Assembly (NCBI GenBank): GCA_029959295.1
Contig: JASCOH010000001.1
Location: forward strand, 930,001 to 994,000
Direction of reading: 5' to 3'
DNA from: Flavobacteriaceae bacterium PS02334
GTDB taxonomy: Bacteria > Bacteroidota > Bacteroidia > Flavobacteriales > Flavobacteriaceae
DNA length: 64,000 nt
A model generated the notes under the pieces. It saw only the letters and a program-made list of their open reading frames with translations. It did no database searches and was not told where the DNA came from. Of the stretch, positions 38,737-47,911 are shown in pieces (position 1 is the stretch's first letter; every line of letters begins with the position of its first letter). The translations under genes and the position numbers were made by a program.

Positions 38737-40239
38737 ATGCAGCCATTAACTATACTTTTAATAATTGTAATTTATTTCGGAATCCTGATTTTGATTTCGA
38801 ATGTCGTCAGCAAAAAAGATTCTGGAAACGATGCTTTTTTCAAGGCCAACAAAAATTCAAAATGGTATCTTGTAGCTTTTGGAATGATCGGAACGGCGCT
38901 TTCCGGCGTAACTTTTATTTCGGTTCCTGGACAGGTTGGCTCGCCAGACATTCAGTTTAAATATTTTCAATTTGTTTTAGGAAACGCCATCGGATTCATC
39001 CTTATCGCCAAAGTTTTGCTTCCGCTTTATTACCGAATGAATCTGACTTCGATTTATAGTTATATAGAACAACGATTGGGTTATGTTTCTTACAAAACTG
39101 CCGCTTCGATTTTCTTAATCAGCCGAACAATTGGTTCTGCTGCGCGTTTGTATTTGGTTGTAATTGTTTTGCAACGCTACGTTTTTGATGCTTTCGGAGT
39201 TCCGTTTTGGGCAACTGTTTTGGGATCTTTGGCTTTGATTTTTGCTTACACTTATCGCGGCGGCTTGAAAACTATCATTATTACAGATACTTTACAGACT
39301 TTATTTTTAGTTTCTTCCGTAATTTTTACGATTTATTTTATTTGCAACAGTCTGAATTATAATATTCCGCAAGCTTTTGAAGCCGTAAAAAACAGCAATT
39401 ATTCTAAAATATTTTTCTTTGAAGATTGGCTGAAAAGCAATTTCTTCTGGAAACAAATTCTCGGCGGTATTTTCGTAACAATTGCCATGGTTGGTTTAGA
39501 CCAAGATTTGATGCAGAAAAATTTGAGCTGTAAAAACATCGGCGAAGCACAAAAAAACATGTTTACGTTTACCGGAATCTTTGTTATTATCAATATTTTC
39601 TTCTTAAGCGTAGGTGCGCTTCTTTATATTTATGCAGAAAAAAACGGAATCAGCGTTCCGTTGGATGCAATTACAGGAAAACCTAGAACCGATTTGCTTT
39701 TCCCAGAAATTGCCTTTAATTATCTGACTTTGATTCCGTCGATTGTATTTTTATTAGGATTGACAGCTGCAACTTTTGCGACAACAGATTCTGCTTTGAC
39801 GGCATTGACAACTTCTTTCTGCGTAGATTTTCTAGGAATGGACAAAGCCGAAAATGCGCTAAAACCAAATATGGTCAGAACAAGGCATTTCGTGCACATC
39901 GGATTTTCGCTGTTGATGTTTTTCGTAATTCTGGCAATTTATCTTTTAAATGACGATTCAGTCGTAAGCCTTATTTTCAAAATTGCAGCCTACACTTATG
40001 GGCCGCTTTTAGGACTTTACACTTTCGGATTGTTTATGAAAAAGAAAACCGTAAAAGACAAATTTGTACCTTTCATCTGCATTTTAGCGCCAGCAATAAC
40101 TTTTGTGATAAGTTCTTATTCGACAGAACTATTTGGAAACTACCAATTTGCAGAAGAACTGATTATTTTAAACGGAGGCTTGACCTTTTTAGGATTGCTT
40201 CTGATCAGTAAAAAAGCTACCGAACAAACCCGATTTTAA
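38737..40239 (+). CDS. Sodium:solute symporter (SSS family)
   Basis: 500 residues with about 13 membrane segments (LeuT-like fold). AFGMIGTALSGVTFISVPGQVG and TYRGGLKTIIITDTLQTLFL are typical SSS motifs, and TAATFATTDSALTALTTSFCVDFL is the conserved region around TM8 that contributes Na+ ligands. It imports an unidentified small solute (sugar, amino acid or carboxylate). It is transcribed away from recR and ends at a bidirectional terminator. Confidence 0.92.
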   Translation: MQPLTILLIIVIYFGILILISNVVSKKDSGNDAFFKANKNSKWYLVAFGMIGTALSGVTFISVPGQVGSPDIQFKYFQFVLGNAIGFILIAKVLLPLYYRMNLTSIYSYIEQRLGYVSYKTAASIFLISRTIGSAARLYLVVIVLQRYVFDAFGVPFWATVLGSLALIFAYTYRGGLKTIIITDTLQTLFLVSSVIFTIYFICNSLNYNIPQAFEAVKNSNYSKIFFFEDWLKSNFFWKQILGGIFVTIAMVGLDQDLMQKNLSCKNIGEAQKNMFTFTGIFVIINIFFLSVGALLYIYAEKNGISVPLDAITGKPRTDLLFPEIAFNYLTLIPSIVFLLGLTAATFATTDSALTALTTSFCVDFLGMDKAENALKPNMVRTRHFVHIGFSLLMFFVILAIYLLNDDSVVSLIFKIAAYTYGPLLGLYTFGLFMKKKTVKDKFVPFICILAPAITFVISSYSTELFGNYQFAEELIILNGGLTFLGLLLISKKATEQTRF

Positions 40240-40244
40240 ACAAT

Positions 40245-40280
40245 AAAAAAGCCTTCCAAAAAAATTCAGAAGGCTTTTTT
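40245..40280. terminator. Bidirectional intrinsic terminator
   Basis: AAAAAAGCCTTC pairs perfectly with GAAGGCTTTTTT around a 12-base loop. A-tract and T-tract flanks let it serve the symporter (+) and the CoA-binding gene (-), which converge here. Confidence 0.9.
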
Positions 40281-40298
40281 ATTTTTATAAATTGAAAT

Positions 40299-40664
40299 TT
40301 AATATTGCTTTGTAGACAACAATACTAAAGTGCAAGCTACTTCTACTTTGATATTATTCAATTTCAAAAGCTGATAAAATTCAGGATTTTCAGTTCCAGG
40401 ATTAAAAATCACTCTTTTTGGCGCTAGCGAAACTACATAATTGTAATAATCGCGCTGGCGTTGCGGATTCAAATATAACGTTACCGTGTCAATATTTGTA
40501 AACGGAATCTGCTTGGTTTGAATTTTCACTCCAAGAACTTCTTCTTCTTTCAAGCCAATGGCCACAACGGAATGTTCTTTATCCGTAAGGCTTTTGATGG
40601 CCATATAGGAATAACGCATAGGATTTGAGGAAGCGCCCAGAACTAATGTTTTTTTATTTCTCAT
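40299..40664 (-). CDS. CoA-binding domain protein (CoA_binding_2)
   Basis: 121 residues from MRNKKTLVLGASSNPMRYS. The later of two in-frame ATGs is preferred because the Rossmann strand begins at KKTLVLGAS. The motifs LGASSNPMRYSYMAI and IFNPGTENPEF are those of small YccU-like CoA-binding proteins. The family binds CoA or a related nucleotide through a Rossmann fold, and its physiological role is not established. Confidence 0.88.
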   Translation of the reverse strand: MRNKKTLVLGASSNPMRYSYMAIKSLTDKEHSVVAIGLKEEEVLGVKIQTKQIPFTNIDTVTLYLNPQRQRDYYNYVVSLAPKRVIFNPGTENPEFYQLLKLNNIKVEVACTLVLLSTKQY

Positions 40665-40735
40665 AACAGATTTATATGCTGTAAAATTAGGCAAATTTCG
40701 GTGGAAAGTTTTTTGATTTATAAAAATAATAACAA

Positions 40736-41845
40736 TTAATATTTGCCTTTTATGGTTTGGTAATAATCTGATGGAAGCATGTCGCCCAATTTTTGAGTGC
40801 CCAAATAGCCTCCGAAAAAGGCCAAATAAACCGGACTGTAATTTCCGTTTTCGTCAACAATGAATTCTTTTTCAAGAAAATCGGCTACAGATTGCTTTTT
40901 GCCGTCGTAAAGGATATTGAAATTCACTTTTTTGTCTTCATATCCAATAATTTCAGGCTGTATCGGATTTTTAAAATCAATTTCTCCAACATGCATTTTA
41001 TAAATCGGAGTGTTTTTTACAGGCTCTTTTACAAGCGTGACTTTTCTTACCCCAAGCGTATCTTTTACCTTAAAATACTCTTTTGGATCAACAGGAAATC
41101 TATCTACATACAAGCCAAATTTTTCTTTTTGCCAGCTTTCATTAGCAATTGTCATCATCAAATGTGTTGCAGAACCAAGAAAAGATTGCTGTCTTTTTCT
41201 ATCTGCTTTTTTAGATTTTGAAATATCCTTATAAAAAGAAGTTCCGGCAAAACTACTTTTTCGAACATAAAACGGACTTAGTTTTGCTTCATTATATTCT
41301 ACACTAAAATCTACTAAATCAAAAAATACTTCATAGCCTAAATTCTTATTTATAACTTTTAAAGGCGTTCTTGAAGTTGCAGAAAGTGTTTTTGTTTCTT
41401 CATCAAAAAACAAATTAATATCGTCTTCATTTTCAATTTTACAAGAAAGTCCAGCTTCAGAAGTTCCTAAAAAATTCTCTCGGAACGCTTTCAGCATGCT
41501 TTTTCTAGTAAAAATACTTTTACCGATTACTACTTCAGCCATCGTAATTCGGTCTTCATCCAAGAAAGTTTTAATCTTTTTATATTGAAACGGATTTTCA
41601 ATTCGGCTCGTTATGTATCCGACAAAACTTACAACCAAAACACTATTTTTATTTCCTGAACCGTTGATTTTGAAATAACCGTCTTCATTTGTTGAACTAG
41701 AAATTGTTGTTCCGTCGACGTAAACTGTTGCACCCGAAAGAGGTTTCTCCGATAATTTATCATAAATATATCCTTCAAGTGTTTGCGAATACATTGAAGA
41801 AATACAAAAAAGTGACAAGAACAAAATTAGGGAGCGGAATTTCAT
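40736..41845 (-). CDS. Secreted carboxypeptidase-regulatory-like (CarboxypepD_reg) domain protein
   Basis: 369 residues. A signal peptide (LILFLSLFCISSMYSQ) is followed by a beta-sandwich starting LEGYIYDKLSEKPLSGATVYVDGTTISSSTNEDGYF, the domain also found at the N-terminus of TonB receptors. The rest has no recognised domain and contains no TonB barrel, so this is one of the free-standing envelope proteins common in Bacteroidota. Function unknown. It has a well-formed promoter at 41871-41900. Confidence 0.8.
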   Translation of the reverse strand: MKFRSLILFLSLFCISSMYSQTLEGYIYDKLSEKPLSGATVYVDGTTISSSTNEDGYFKINGSGNKNSVLVVSFVGYITSRIENPFQYKKIKTFLDEDRITMAEVVIGKSIFTRKSMLKAFRENFLGTSEAGLSCKIENEDDINLFFDEETKTLSATSRTPLKVINKNLGYEVFFDLVDFSVEYNEAKLSPFYVRKSSFAGTSFYKDISKSKKADRKRQQSFLGSATHLMMTIANESWQKEKFGLYVDRFPVDPKEYFKVKDTLGVRKVTLVKEPVKNTPIYKMHVGEIDFKNPIQPEIIGYEDKKVNFNILYDGKKQSVADFLEKEFIVDENGNYSPVYLAFFGGYLGTQKLGDMLPSDYYQTIKGKY

Positions 41846-41870
41846 GGGGCTATTTTTAAATCGATTGTTA

Positions 41871-41900
41871 CAAATATATGCAATTCAGTTATTTATTCAA
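41871..41900 (-). promoter_or_regulatory. Promoter of the CarboxypepD_reg protein gene
   Basis: Minus strand TTG (41898-41900), 19 bases, TATATTTG (41871-41878). Full match to TTG-N17-23-TAnnTTTG, about 26 bases before the ATG. Confidence 0.72.
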
Positions 41901-41997
41901 TAATTAACAAATTGAGTAAAAACAGCATTAGATAATGATTATTTATTCTTAATTTTACTACAAGCAACACTCCTCAAACTAATTTTACACAAAAACT

Positions 41998-42636
41998 ATG
42001 GAGATTTTTATTTATGTTTTCGCAGCACTTTTCTCGGTAATCAATCCTCTCGGAGCGGTTCCGATTTTTGTTGGATTGACGCAAGATGACAGCAAAGAAG
42101 AGCGTTCCAGAATTTCGCTTTGGACAGCGATAAACGTATTTATCATTCTGATAATTTCTTTTTTCATAGGCCAATATGTCTTGAATTTCTTTGGAATCAG
42201 CATCGATGCCTTGAGAATTGCCGGAGGCTTGATCATCTTAAATTCAGGATTTGCCTTGCTTTCAGGAAGATTCAATAAAACTCGAGGTGTAAATAAACAA
42301 GTCGAAAATGATGCTCAAAAAAGAAATGACATCGCCTTGACGCCACTAGCAATTCCAATGCTTGCCGGGCCAGGATCGATTTCGCTTTTAATCGCTTTAT
42401 ACCAAGACTATAAAGAATTAAACGAACAGATTTTAGTTTGTATTGCTATTGTAGCCGTTGCAATCGTCATCTTTTTGGTAATGCGAAGCGCGCATTATCT
42501 TTCAAGAATTTTAGGAGCTTCAGGAATTGTTGCCATTTCAAGAATTATCGGTTTTATCGTAATTGCAATCGGAGTTCAATACATCAGCAGTTCCGTCGTG
42601 AATATCTTAAAAGCTACATTTCCAGATATACAGTAA
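41998..42636 (+). CDS. MarC family integral membrane protein
   Basis: 212 residues with six membrane segments. FAALFSVINPLGAVPIFVGLT is the family N-terminal motif, and ALTPLAIPMLAGPGSISLLI a second conserved loop. MarC proteins were once linked to multiple antibiotic resistance; no transport substrate is established. The gene ends at a terminator (42638-42670). Confidence 0.92.
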   Translation: MEIFIYVFAALFSVINPLGAVPIFVGLTQDDSKEERSRISLWTAINVFIILIISFFIGQYVLNFFGISIDALRIAGGLIILNSGFALLSGRFNKTRGVNKQVENDAQKRNDIALTPLAIPMLAGPGSISLLIALYQDYKELNEQILVCIAIVAVAIVIFLVMRSAHYLSRILGASGIVAISRIIGFIVIAIGVQYISSSVVNILKATFPDIQ

Positions 42637-42637
42637 A

Positions 42638-42670
42638 CAAAAAAGGCCTTCGAATTGAAAGCCTTTTTTG
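42638..42670. terminator. Bidirectional intrinsic terminator between marC-like and ctlX-like genes
   Basis: CAAAAAAGGC...GCCTTTTTTG with an inner TTC/GAA pair and one mismatch, closing a short GAATT loop. It lies between convergent genes and has A- and T-tracts on both sides. Confidence 0.85.
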
Positions 42671-42686
42671 TACTAAATTATTTTTA

Positions 42687-43622
42687 TTATGCTTTTGGAA
42701 GAAATATTTCTGCCATCATGCATCTTGCACTTCCGCCACCGCAAGCTTCAATCGTATCAAGGCTTGAGCTGATTATTTCACAGTGATATTGTAGCTTTTC
42801 GATTTGGTTTGGCTTCAAGCTTTTGTAAGCCGCGTCGCTCATGATCAAAAATCGCTTGTCATCTTTTCCTCTTACTTCAAGCATATTTCCTGCAAAATTA
42901 TTCACTTGATCTTCTGTGATCAGGATAATTTCTTTATCATCGGCTTTCAGGTTATCCAAAACCATTTTGCGCTCTTTTTTGTCGTCAATGCAATCAGCAC
43001 AGATTACCGCAAAAGTTTCGCCCAGACACATCATTACGTTAGTGTGATAAATCAATTTTCTTTCGCCATTTACCGTTTGGAAAGCTTCAAAAATCACAGG
43101 AGCATAATCAAAATCCTCACAGAATTCAATAACCAGTTCTTCGTCAGCACGCGGCGACAAAGCGCAATAAACTTTACCATTTGGACGATCAATCAAAAGA
43201 CTTCCAGTTCCTTCTAGATATATTTTATCGTCTTCAGCCGAAGTATAATCTACGATATTTTCAATCTTAAATCCATCTTCTTCCAATAGATCTAAAATAT
43301 CCTCACGGCGCTCTTCACGGCGATTTTCTGCAAACATCGGATATAAAGCTACGTCTCCGTTTTCATGAAAAGAAATCCAATTGTTTGGAAAAATAGAATC
43401 TGGCGTGTCAGGTGTTTTCGTGTCATCCACAACGGTCACGTTGATTCCGGCAGCTCGCAATTTTATTACGAATTCATCAAACTCCAACTGTGCTTTTAAG
43501 TTTACTGTTTCCGGAAGCAATCCGTCTAAAATTTTCTGGTAATAATTGTTAACCGCGGTTTGCTCATTCATTCTGAAACCCACCGGACGAATCATTAAAA
43601 TCGAATTTGTTGTCTGTTTCAT
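42687..43622 (-). CDS. ctlX: Citrulline/arginine-deiminase superfamily hydrolase (CtlX-like)
   Basis: 311 residues of the pentein (guanidino-group-modifying) fold. ILMIRPVGFRMNEQTAVNNYYQ, FPNNWISFHENGDVALYPM, EGTGSLLIDR, the His in IYHTNVMMCLG and the active-site Cys301 in GGGSARCMMAEIF. These motifs match CtlX, a citrulline utilisation hydrolase. The reaction would be hydrolysis of a guanidino or ureido group, feeding ornithine/citrulline metabolism. It follows another pentein gene in the same direction (70-base gap). Confidence 0.85.
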   Translation of the reverse strand: MKQTTNSILMIRPVGFRMNEQTAVNNYYQKILDGLLPETVNLKAQLEFDEFVIKLRAAGINVTVVDDTKTPDTPDSIFPNNWISFHENGDVALYPMFAENRREERREDILDLLEEDGFKIENIVDYTSAEDDKIYLEGTGSLLIDRPNGKVYCALSPRADEELVIEFCEDFDYAPVIFEAFQTVNGERKLIYHTNVMMCLGETFAVICADCIDDKKERKMVLDNLKADDKEIILITEDQVNNFAGNMLEVRGKDDKRFLIMSDAAYKSLKPNQIEKLQYHCEIISSSLDTIEACGGGSARCMMAEIFLPKA

Positions 43623-43692
43623 GTTATTGGGTTTAGGGTTTAGGTTTTGGGTTCAGGCTATTGCCTTTTGCCTATTTACTTTTGGCTAAAAA

Positions 43693-44607
43693 TTAATCTC
43701 TAATTAATGGCAATGTCGAGCATCGCAGCAATCCTTCTTGTTTGGCAATTTCGGCATACGGAATTTCTTCTACAGTAAAACCTTGAGCGCGAAGCCAATT
43801 ATTCAATCTGGTAAAATTTCTTTCAGAAACAACGATATCTTCCGCAATTGAAAATACGTTAGAATTCATATTATACATTTCGTCTCTGTCAATATGGAAA
43901 AGATTTTCCTTGCCAAATAAATTTATTAAAAATAAATAATCTGATTCTTGGCGGAAACCGCTTTTGTAAATGATTCCTTTATTCTTTCCTACTGGCTGAA
44001 AACAGCAATCCAAATGCAAAGCATTGTCTCGAGCTTCTAATTTCGATTTCACCAAGTCAAATTCCTTGACAATTTTATTAGGAAATAATTCTTTGATATA
44101 ATTTACGCCTTCCATATTGGTTCGGGCCGTGATGTAATCTTTGTAGTCAGAACCTTTGTAAGTTCCGATAAAAATATAGTCGTTCCAAAGCATTACGTCG
44201 CCACCTTCAATATGAACTTCTTCTGGCGGACGAACTACTTTTGCTGGATTTATTTGGTCAATTACAAACTGAATCGCATCCAATTCTCTTTCACGATCGG
44301 GAAGAATATTCGCTTTCACAAAAATATCATCGATTACAAAACCAATATCTCGCGTAAAAATCTGGTTGTAATTTTCAATCATTTCCGGACGGAAAACCTT
44401 CACGTCATATTTCTGAAAAACGGTATTGAAAGCTTCCATTTCATTGACCATATCTTTTTCAACCGGATAAGTTCCTGCTAAAATATGCTCTAGCGATTTT
44501 GGATCATAAGCTTCATCCGCAGTTGGGGTTGGTCCGTTATTTATCGCTGAACCAAGCACAACAGCTCTTAATCTTGAGGTTTCATTTTTTACATTTAACT
44601 GCAACAT
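43693..44607 (-). CDS. Arginine deiminase/DDAH-like pentein hydrolase
   Basis: 304 residues. Motifs typical of amidinotransferase/DDAH enzymes: RDIGFVIDD, VHIEGGDVMLWNDYIF, the His-Asp pair in ALHLDCCFQPV and the nucleophile Cys296 in LLRCSTLPLIR. The enzyme probably deiminates or hydrolyses arginine or a methylated arginine. It has its own -7 box and lies directly upstream of the CtlX-like gene, and the two may be consecutive steps of an arginine/citrulline route. The exact substrate is open. Confidence 0.85.
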   Translation of the reverse strand: MLQLNVKNETSRLRAVVLGSAINNGPTPTADEAYDPKSLEHILAGTYPVEKDMVNEMEAFNTVFQKYDVKVFRPEMIENYNQIFTRDIGFVIDDIFVKANILPDRERELDAIQFVIDQINPAKVVRPPEEVHIEGGDVMLWNDYIFIGTYKGSDYKDYITARTNMEGVNYIKELFPNKIVKEFDLVKSKLEARDNALHLDCCFQPVGKNKGIIYKSGFRQESDYLFLINLFGKENLFHIDRDEMYNMNSNVFSIAEDIVVSERNFTRLNNWLRAQGFTVEEIPYAEIAKQEGLLRCSTLPLIRD

Positions 44608-44624
44608 AGAATTTTGGCTTTTGG

Positions 44625-44632
44625 CAAATATA
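44625..44632 (-). promoter_or_regulatory. Promoter -7 box of the pentein hydrolase pair
   Basis: TATATTTG on the minus strand followed by CC, about 18 bases before the ATG; short leader. Confidence 0.5.
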
Positions 44633-44697
44633 GAAAATAGGTAGCTGAAACTTGCTGTATTCCTATATTTTAACCTCGTAAATTACTAATTAGATAA

Positions 44698-46251
44698 TTA
44701 TTTTTCTTCGTGGTATTCTTGTTCTGTATTGATTTCCCAGATATTTTCTTTGCTTAAAATATTGTTTTTAATATTTTGAACCGCTTGAATCGCCGTCAGC
44801 ATTGAATGATCTTGGTTGTTGTATTTGTGCATTCCGTTTCTTCCAATCAAGAATAAATTCTCAAATTGGCTGGTGTAATCAATGATTTTATCAAATTTTT
44901 CATAAGTCCCAAAATAAGCTGGATAGGTTTTTGGCATCTTAATTACCACGCTATCCAAAACATCTTCCCGGTTAATCATGCCGATTTCAATCATTTCTTG
45001 AATTGCCAATTCTTTCATGTCTGCTTCCGATTTATTCCAAAGATCATCGCCTTCATAGCAGAAATATTCTAATCCGACCCATTTTGTATTTGGATCTTTT
45101 ACCAAAAACGGACTCCAGTTATTAAAAATCTGCAATCTCCCGACTTTCACGTATGGCTCTTGAATGTAAATCCAGTTGTCGGTAATTTCTTCTTTTTTCA
45201 TCTTTTTCAGAAGCAACCCAACTGTTATAAAATCACGATAAATCAAGCCTTCCGCAATTTCACTAACTTCTTTCGAAACTTCACAATTCAAAGACGCAAT
45301 TAACTCCTTAACCGGCATTGTAGAAATAAAATAATCGCCCTCAAAAAGAATTTCTTCTTTCGTAATTTGGTTTTCGGCAACGACAGAAAGAATTTTATTC
45401 CCTTCCACATTGATATTTTTAACTTTCAAATGCTGTGTCAATTCGCCACCTTTCGCCGTAACTTTTTCAGCAACTTCTTCCCACATCTGGCCCGGACCGA
45501 ATTTTGGATACAAGAAATATTCAATCAGCGAAGTTTCCACATCTTTCTGGCTGATATTCTTATCTGATTTTTTAGAAAATTTTTGGTTTAAAAAGTGCGC
45601 AATTGACTTTCTGATCGATAAGCCTTTGATTCTTTGCGCTCCCCATTCTGAACTGATTTCCGTGCATTTAATTCCCCAGACCTTCTCGGTATAATCTTTA
45701 AAAAACGTTTTGTATAGTTTTTCTCCGAATCTATTTATAAAGAAATCTTCTAAGTTTTTTTCGTTTTTTATAGGAAATGCCACGCTTTTCATATAGCTCA
45801 TTCCGATTAAGAAAGTATTGAAAAGCCCTAGTTTCAAAACTGTTTCTGGTGTCAACGAAATCGGATAATCAAAGAATTTTTTCTGATAGTAAATCCTAGA
45901 TTTTCGACTTCTCACCAACATCACGCTGTCCGGATTTTTAGCATCCGAAGGAAAATCAATCGTGTTTAATTCTTTAGATTTGTTTTGGTAAGAGATTTTG
46001 ATGGCTTTTTCTTCCGAAAGAATCGGCAAGATTTTGCACCACCATTCCATAATAACATCTGATTTCGAGAAAAAACGATGTCCGCCAATATCGATGCGGT
46101 TTCCTTTGTAATTTACTGTTCGAGAAATTCCTCCCCAAAACTCACTTTGCTCTAAAACAACTGGCTGAATATCCGTTTTTTCAATAAATTCATACGCAGC
46201 CGTAAGCCCTGCAGGTCCGCCACCGATAATGATTGCTTTTTTATCTTTCAT
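44698..46251 (-). CDS. FAD-dependent amine-oxidase-type oxidoreductase
   Basis: 517 residues from [22 protein letters not shown]; the ATG at 46249-46251 places the dinucleotide-binding GGGPAGL near the N-terminus. An upstream in-frame ATG would add a non-family tail and overlap the promoter. GGHRFFSK follows, and the C-terminus has [32 protein letters not shown]. This family resembles protoporphyrinogen oxidases and UDP-galactopyranose mutases in fold. In bacterial glycan loci such proteins are often of unknown specificity. A role in surface glycan or lipid chemistry is plausible but unproven. Confidence 0.8.
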   Translation of the reverse strand: MKDKKAIIIGGGPAGLTAAYEFIEKTDIQPVVLEQSEFWGGISRTVNYKGNRIDIGGHRFFSKSDVIMEWWCKILPILSEEKAIKISYQNKSKELNTIDFPSDAKNPDSVMLVRSRKSRIYYQKKFFDYPISLTPETVLKLGLFNTFLIGMSYMKSVAFPIKNEKNLEDFFINRFGEKLYKTFFKDYTEKVWGIKCTEISSEWGAQRIKGLSIRKSIAHFLNQKFSKKSDKNISQKDVETSLIEYFLYPKFGPGQMWEEVAEKVTAKGGELTQHLKVKNINVEGNKILSVVAENQITKEEILFEGDYFISTMPVKELIASLNCEVSKEVSEIAEGLIYRDFITVGLLLKKMKKEEITDNWIYIQEPYVKVGRLQIFNNWSPFLVKDPNTKWVGLEYFCYEGDDLWNKSEADMKELAIQEMIEIGMINREDVLDSVVIKMPKTYPAYFGTYEKFDKIIDYTSQFENLFLIGRNGMHKYNNQDHSMLTAIQAVQNIKNNILSKENIWEINTEQEYHEEK

Positions 46252-46268
46252 ATAAATGCTATGGTTGA

Positions 46269-46299
46269 CAAATCTACATTTCCTAAACTTAGTTTCCAA
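46269..46299 (-). promoter_or_regulatory. Promoter of the FAD oxidoreductase gene
   Basis: Minus strand TTG (46297-46299), 20 bases, TAGATTTG (46269-46276). Full consensus with an expected leader of about 12 bases to the chosen ATG. Confidence 0.7.
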
Positions 46300-46387
46300 T
46301 AATTTAGAGAAATTTGTTTGGAGAAAAATGGTTAAAATGAAGAGAAAAAGTATTTTTCAGAATTCATTGTATTAAGTTTTGATCAAA

Positions 46388-46418
46388 AAAAAAGCCTCAC
46401 ATAAAGTGAAGCTTTTTT
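46388..46418 (-). terminator. Intrinsic terminator of gltA
   Basis: AAAAAAGC-TCAC paired with GTGA-GCTTTTTT (one C/A mismatch, 5-base loop). It lies 18 bases after the gltA stop in the minus direction. Confidence 0.85.
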
Positions 46419-46435
46419 AATTATTCAAAAAAGAA

Positions 46436-47719
46436 TTATCTTTTCTCAAAAGGAACAAAATCTCTCAACGGAGCTCCCATATAAATCTGTCTTGGGCGAC
46501 CAATTGGTTCTTTGTTCACACGCATTTCTTTCCATTGTGCAATCCATCCTGGAAGACGGCCGATTGCAAAAAGAACCGTAAACATGTCTGTCGGGATTCC
46601 TAAAGCACGGTAGATAATTCCTGAATAGAAATCTACGTTTGGATATAATTTTTTAGAAACGAAATAGTCATCAACCAAAGCTGATTCTTCTAATTTTTTA
46701 GCAATATTCAAGATTGGATCATCAACTCCTAAAGTTGACAAAACCTCATCAGCTGCTTTTTTGATAATTTTTGCTCTCGGGTCAAAGTTTTTGTAAACTC
46801 TGTGGCCAAAGCCCATCAAACGGAAAGGATCATTTTTATCTTTTGCTTTTGCCAAATATTTGTCAGCATCACCGCCATTTTTTTGGATTTCTTCAAGCAT
46901 TTCTAAAACAGCCTGGTTTGCACCACCGTGAAGTGGTCCCCAAAGCGCAGAAACTCCAGCAGAAATTGAAGCAAATAATCCAGCGTGAGAAGAACCAACC
47001 ATTCTTACTGTTGAAGTCGAACAGTTTTGCTCGTGATCAGCGTGAAGAATGAACAATTTATCCAAAGCTGCAACAATTGTTGGGTTTGCAGCATAAGGTC
47101 CGGTTGGAAGAGAGAACATCAATTGCATGAAGTTTTCTACATAACCTTTTGTATTGTCATAATAGTTCAATGGGTAGCCCATGCTTTTTCTATAGGTCCA
47201 AGTTGCAATAACCAGGAATTTACCCATAGTTTTGCAAACTGCCTCATACATTTCTTTTTCATTTTCAACGTTAACTGATTTTGGGTTAAAAGCAGTCAAA
47301 GCACTTGTCAAGCAAGACAAAACACCCATTGGATGTGCATTTTTTGGAAAACCGTCGATGATATTTTTCATCTCTTCGTTTACCAAAGTATATTTTCTGA
47401 TATCAGTTTCAAACTGCTCCAATTGTTTTGCAGTTGGAAGCTCTCCGAAAATCAAAAGGTAAGAAACTTCTAAAAAGTTAGCTTTTTCAGCTAAATCTTC
47501 GATTGAATAACCTCTGTAACGCAAAATTCCTTCTTCTCCGTCAAGGAAAGTAATTTCACTTTTACATGATCCTGAATTTTTATAACCTGGATCCATAGTT
47601 ATTGCGCCAGTAGCGCCACGTAGTTTATCGATATCGATAGCAACTTCATTTTCTGTTCCAACGATTAGTGGAAATTCGTGTCTGTTACCATCAATTTCTA
47701 ATATTGCTGTTTTTGACAT
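46436..47719 (-). CDS. gltA: Citrate synthase
   Basis: 427 residues, the length of the Gram-negative hexameric type. EEGILRYRGYSIEDLA, the His in HADHEQNCSTSTVRMVGSS, WGPLHGGANQAVLEML, the His/Arg in FGHRVYKNFDPRA and C-terminal GWIAQWKEM. It condenses acetyl-CoA and oxaloacetate at entry to the TCA cycle. The 192-bp upstream gap holds two possible promoters and an inverted repeat, so its transcription may be regulated. Confidence 0.97.
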   Translation of the reverse strand: MSKTAILEIDGNRHEFPLIVGTENEVAIDIDKLRGATGAITMDPGYKNSGSCKSEITFLDGEEGILRYRGYSIEDLAEKANFLEVSYLLIFGELPTAKQLEQFETDIRKYTLVNEEMKNIIDGFPKNAHPMGVLSCLTSALTAFNPKSVNVENEKEMYEAVCKTMGKFLVIATWTYRKSMGYPLNYYDNTKGYVENFMQLMFSLPTGPYAANPTIVAALDKLFILHADHEQNCSTSTVRMVGSSHAGLFASISAGVSALWGPLHGGANQAVLEMLEEIQKNGGDADKYLAKAKDKNDPFRLMGFGHRVYKNFDPRAKIIKKAADEVLSTLGVDDPILNIAKKLEESALVDDYFVSKKLYPNVDFYSGIIYRALGIPTDMFTVLFAIGRLPGWIAQWKEMRVNKEPIGRPRQIYMGAPLRDFVPFEKR

Positions 47720-47762
47720 AATATTATTGGGAATTTTTTAAAATTGAGTAAATATAATTTAA

Positions 47763-47770
47763 CAAAAATA
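47763..47770 (-). promoter_or_regulatory. gltA proximal -7 box (P2)
   Basis: TATTTTTG on the minus strand, about 45 bases before the gltA ATG. No TTG at -33. Confidence 0.4.
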
Positions 47771-47802
47771 GGAAATTCAGGAGTAACTAAAAAGTAATAC
47801 GG

Positions 47803-47816
47803 TAACGATTTCGTTA
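47803..47816. promoter_or_regulatory. Inverted repeat in the gltA leader
   Basis: TAACGA, two bases, TCGTTA: a perfect 6-bp dyad lying downstream of P1 and upstream of P2. The size and position suit a dimeric repressor or activator site, as inference. Confidence 0.35.
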
Positions 47817-47834
47817 ATATTTCTTTAAATTTTG

Positions 47835-47861
47835 CAAAGTTAGTATACATTAATATAACAA
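47835..47861 (-). promoter_or_regulatory. gltA distal promoter (P1)
   Basis: Minus strand TTG (47859-47861), 16 bases, TAACTTTG (47835-47842) followed by C. The -33 element abuts the U-tract of the upstream gene's terminator. Leader of about 110 bases. Confidence 0.55.
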
Positions 47862-47893
47862 AAAGCCCGCAGAATAAATCTGCAGGCCTTTTT
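47860..47893 (-). terminator. Intrinsic terminator of the T9SS cargo gene
   Basis: GCCCGCAGA and TCTGCAGGC pair with one mismatch around a 5-base loop; A-tract and T-tract flanks. It lies 18 bases after the cargo gene stop. Confidence 0.85.
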
Positions 47894-47911
47894 ACTTAAC
47901 TACCAACTTAA

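Noticed and set aside
43623-43660. GGGTTTAGGGTTTAGG run resembling plant telomeric repeats
   Set aside because: Only about two and a half units in a 70-bp intergenic gap; low-complexity G/T-rich debris, not a telomere or functional element.
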